Shown piece after piece: positions 12,789 to 14,635 of a stretch of DNA of 14,635 nt. Numbering within the stretch: the first letter of the stretch is position 1; every line of letters starts with the position of its first letter. A program made the translations under genes and the position numbers. Source of the stretch: Nitrospinaceae bacterium (GTDB lineage Bacteria > Nitrospinota > Nitrospinia > Nitrospinales > Nitrospinaceae); the NCBI GenBank assembly GCA_029261615.1, contig JAJDAX010000260.1, positions 1-14,635 of the forward strand, read 5' to 3'. The notes below the pieces were generated by a model. It had not been told where the DNA came from. It made no database searches and saw only the letters and a list, made by a program, of their open reading frames with translations.

Positions 12789-13118
12789 ATGGAAGAAATT
12801 CTGATTCCGATTTGTTCGCTCCTGATTCTGTTCACTCCGGTTGTCTTGTTTGTAAGGCAATTTAAAAGGGTTCGGAATGGTCTTGATTCTCGACTGAAAG
12901 GGACGGTTTTTTATGCGGCATACTCGGCTATCCCCTCCCTGCTCTTTACTCTTATATTTCTAGTGCTGATAGGCATTGAAGAGGTTTTTAAAATCTCTTT
13001 AGTCAGCGAAGGCTATGCACGGGCTGTCATTATGTTGGGCGGTGGGGGGATAGGACTTGTGATTTTTGGGACCCTTATTTTTTCTGTGGCTTTGCTGTTT
13101 TTCAGACCGAAGGAATAA
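12789..13118 (+). CDS. Small membrane protein of unknown function (109 aa)
   Basis: A 109-residue protein from ATG 12789, with GAGG about 10 bases upstream; an in-frame TTG at 12774 lies before that site and is less likely. Three hydrophobic spans: about 4-24 (ILIPICSLLILFTPVVLF), 42-63 (YSAIPSLLFTLIFLVLIG) and 79-104, the last starting with a Gly-rich turn (LGGGGIGLVIFG). A basic loop (RQFKRVRNGLDSRLKG) after span 1 suggests it faces the cytoplasm. Unrecognised. It lies outside the confidently assigned element genes, next to another small membrane protein on the same strand, and is most likely host. Confidence 0.6.
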   Translation: MEEILIPICSLLILFTPVVLFVRQFKRVRNGLDSRLKGTVFYAAYSAIPSLLFTLIFLVLIGIEEVFKISLVSEGYARAVIMLGGGGIGLVIFGTLIFSVALLFFRPKE

Positions 13119-13204
13119 ATTCTGACCACTTTTAAATATTTTTGAGCAATCCCACCTAAGGGAGTTGTTAGGATCGGGGAAAATATACCTGGAGGGTTTA
13201 TTCG

Positions 13205-13501
13205 ATGTCACTTTTTATACTCATCTTTGGAATATTAGCCTTACCAATAATCTATCTCCTATTTCGGTTTACCGCAAAAAAGCGCTGGATTTCTTTAGGA
13301 ATGCTGGTTGTTGCGATACTGGTAATCCCCGTTCTTTTATTTCGTCCCGTGTGTGTTCTGATTGAAAACGGCGAGGAAGAGGCCAAAAAATACAACTACG
13401 AACAACGCGAAGACAAAAGTTTTTACGTCAAGGTTTTTCAAAAAAAGGACGGGCAGTGGCACCACTGCAAACCCTGGATTGCACGCCAGTTTTTTTTCTG
13501 A
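13205..13501 (+). CDS. Small membrane protein of unknown function (98 aa)
   Basis: A 98-residue protein with GGAGG about 9 bases before ATG 13205. Two hydrophobic spans (about 2-22 and 30-50) are separated by a basic turn (RFTAKKRW). A charged soluble tail (about 51-98) follows, with EEEAKKYNYEQREDK, a Cys at about 88, and an aromatic end (WIARQFFF). Two spans plus an outward or inward tail are all that can be predicted. It follows the 109-residue membrane gene by 86 bases in the same direction and may be its operon partner. Not recognised. Confidence 0.6.
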   Translation: MSLFILIFGILALPIIYLLFRFTAKKRWISLGMLVVAILVIPVLLFRPVCVLIENGEEEAKKYNYEQREDKSFYVKVFQKKDGQWHHCKPWIARQFFF

Positions 13502-13629
13502 TTTCGAGAATTTCCAAGTGAGCCTTTAATGGCACCCTTCTAACTGTGCGCAAGTTTACCTGCACGGCGAGTGGCGGCTGAGGAGTTGAAATGATTGGAG
13601 GTTTGGTCTACCCTGATCGTTTTGCTGGC

Positions 13630-13656
13630 TTGAAAATCTTTGTTTTCCCTTATAAT
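13630..13656 (+). promoter_or_regulatory. Possible promoter upstream of glnD
   Basis: TTGAAA (13630-13635) and a perfect TATAAT (13651-13656) are 15 bases apart, slightly short of the usual 17. It would give a leader of about 110 bases before the glnD ATG. The rest of 13502-13774 shows no gene. Confidence 0.35.
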
Positions 13657-13774
13657 GGAGATCACGAAAACAAAACTTGGAAAGCCCGGCAATCACATTG
13701 ATCGTCCCCCTTTGCCTTCTTTGGTTAATTGATCCAGACAGGCCCCGATTAGAAACCAGCTCAATCGGCTCCCC

Positions 13775-14635
13775 ATGACCCAAACTCAAACATCCCAATT
13801 TCGCATCGAGTTCGACCAGCTAGGCCCCTTGCCGGCCGATGCCCGTGAACGACTGGGATACTATCAACAGTTTAAAAAACTGGTGCGTGAGGGCAAGGAC
13901 AAGATTCGCAACTGGCACCACGGCGGGGCCGGGGGTCGCGAAGTGGTGCAGGCTCACACGGCGCTGATCGACAGTGTCCTCCGGCACGTGATCGAAACAG
14001 TCAAGTCGTTGGACACTTATAAGGATGAGGATTTACTCGACCAGTTTGTGCTGGCGGCAGTTGGCGGCTATGGACGCGGAGAGCTCAACCCGGCCTCGGA
14101 CATCGACCTGCTGTTTTTGCTATCGAAGAAAATGAACAAGAAGCTCGACACCTTCATTCAGGAGGTGATTTCGGTGCTCTGGGGAATCGACCTTGAAATC
14201 GGTCACAGTTGCCGGACCATCCGCGAATGCCAGTCTCTTGCAGCCGAAGACCAGACAATTCGCACGTCCATGATCGAAACCCGTTATCTCATCGGCGACA
14301 AATCACTCTACGAAAAACTGGTGAGCTCTATTGAAAAAAATGTCCTGAAGAAAGGCGCAAAGGAATTCCTTAATGAAAAACTCAAGGAAAAATCTGAACG
14401 CTACGAAAGCGGCGAGCATGTTTCCAGTAATCCTGAGCCCAATCTGAAGGAAGGCTTCGGCGGCCTGCGTGACTATCACGTCGCGCTCTGGGCTGTGGCG
14501 GTGCGTTTCGGTGTCTTGTCCTTCAGGGAAATCAAAGGCGATGAAGTGGTGAGCCCGCAGGAAATCAGCCGGCTTGAACAGTCGGTCAACTTCACCCTGC
14601 GCGTGCGCAATGAATTGCATTACCAGACGGGTAAG
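13775..14635 (+). CDS. glnD: PII uridylyltransferase/uridylyl-removing enzyme (3' end outside window)
   Basis: GlnD is the bifunctional sensor of glutamine that uridylylates PII proteins (GlnB/GlnK) when nitrogen is short and removes UMP when glutamine is plentiful. The first 287 codons are present out of roughly 850-900 usual for the family. The nucleotidyltransferase motif GGYGRGEL (97-104) with ASDIDLLF (D109, D111) is intact, and the family signature EPNLKEGFGGLRDYH (221-235) follows. The HD and ACT domains would lie past the right edge. The ATG is chosen because an in-frame stop lies at 13730-13732 and no earlier start exists; no clear Shine-Dalgarno is visible. GlnD places the host among bacteria with PII control by uridylylation. 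It is a host housekeeping gene, not element cargo. Confidence 0.93.
   Translation, partial: MTQTQTSQFRIEFDQLGPLPADARERLGYYQQFKKLVREGKDKIRNWHHGGAGGREVVQAHTALIDSVLRHVIETVKSLDTYKDEDLLDQFVLAAVGGYGRGELNPASDIDLLFLLSKKMNKKLDTFIQEVISVLWGIDLEIGHSCRTIRECQSLAAEDQTIRTSMIETRYLIGDKSLYEKLVSSIEKNVLKKGAKEFLNEKLKEKSERYESGEHVSSNPEPNLKEGFGGLRDYHVALWAVAVRFGVLSFREIKGDEVVSPQEISRLEQSVNFTLRVRNELHYQTGK

Noticed and set aside
1..14635. tRNA genes, CRISPR arrays, riboswitches
   Set aside because: No cloverleaf-type, regularly spaced repeat or recognisable aptamer pattern was seen.

Overview
The window looks like the chromosome of a Gram-negative bacterium carrying an integrated Mu-type transposable element. The host sequence is seen at both edges: a chlorite dismutase-family gene on the left (5' end outside the window) and the start of glnD on the right. 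A chlorite dismutase with its catalytic His/Arg pair fits a nitrite oxidiser such as Nitrospinota or Nitrospira, or a (per)chlorate-metabolising proteobacterium. The taxonomic placement is inference from one gene family and is not proven by the sequence.

Layout: (1) 2-1578, host flank: 3' part of cld, a MITE-like inverted-repeat element, and a secreted protein of unknown function. (2) About 1.6-12.4 kb, a Mu-like element whose early region reads leftward on the minus strand. From its control region at 10.84-10.94 kb the order is: Ner/Cro-like regulator, a terminator-like hairpin, a conserved early phage protein, MuA-type DDE transposase, MuB-type ATPase, two small proteins, Gam-like end-protection protein, a 25-codon ORF, an unknown protein, GemA-like protein, a zinc-binding small protein, a tiny membrane peptide, then (after an interruption) a RepA-like RecA-fold ATPase and a Mor-type activator. 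Almost every junction is an overlapping stop/start, so this is one translationally coupled operon. The interruption at 3.3-4.5 kb holds two AT-rich, paralogous, three-helix membrane proteins on the opposite strand. To the right of the control region a LexA/S24-type repressor and a four-helix membrane protein form a divergent, coupled lysogeny operon. (3) 12.0-12.8 kb: non-coding, with a hairpin, a palindrome and two repeat-derived inverted repeats. (4) 12.8-14.6 kb: two small membrane proteins and the first 287 codons of glnD.

The main point is that a Mu early region with intact reading frames ends straight after the Mor-type gene. There are no C, lysis, head, portal or tail genes between Mor and host-like sequence. 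The element has everything expected for replicative transposition and immunity (repressor, Ner, A, B, Gam, GemA, Mor) plus its own RepA-like ATPase and membrane cargo, but no virion genes. It may be a deletion derivative of a Mu-like prophage or a self-standing transposon or satellite. The exact termini and target duplication could not be identified by eye.
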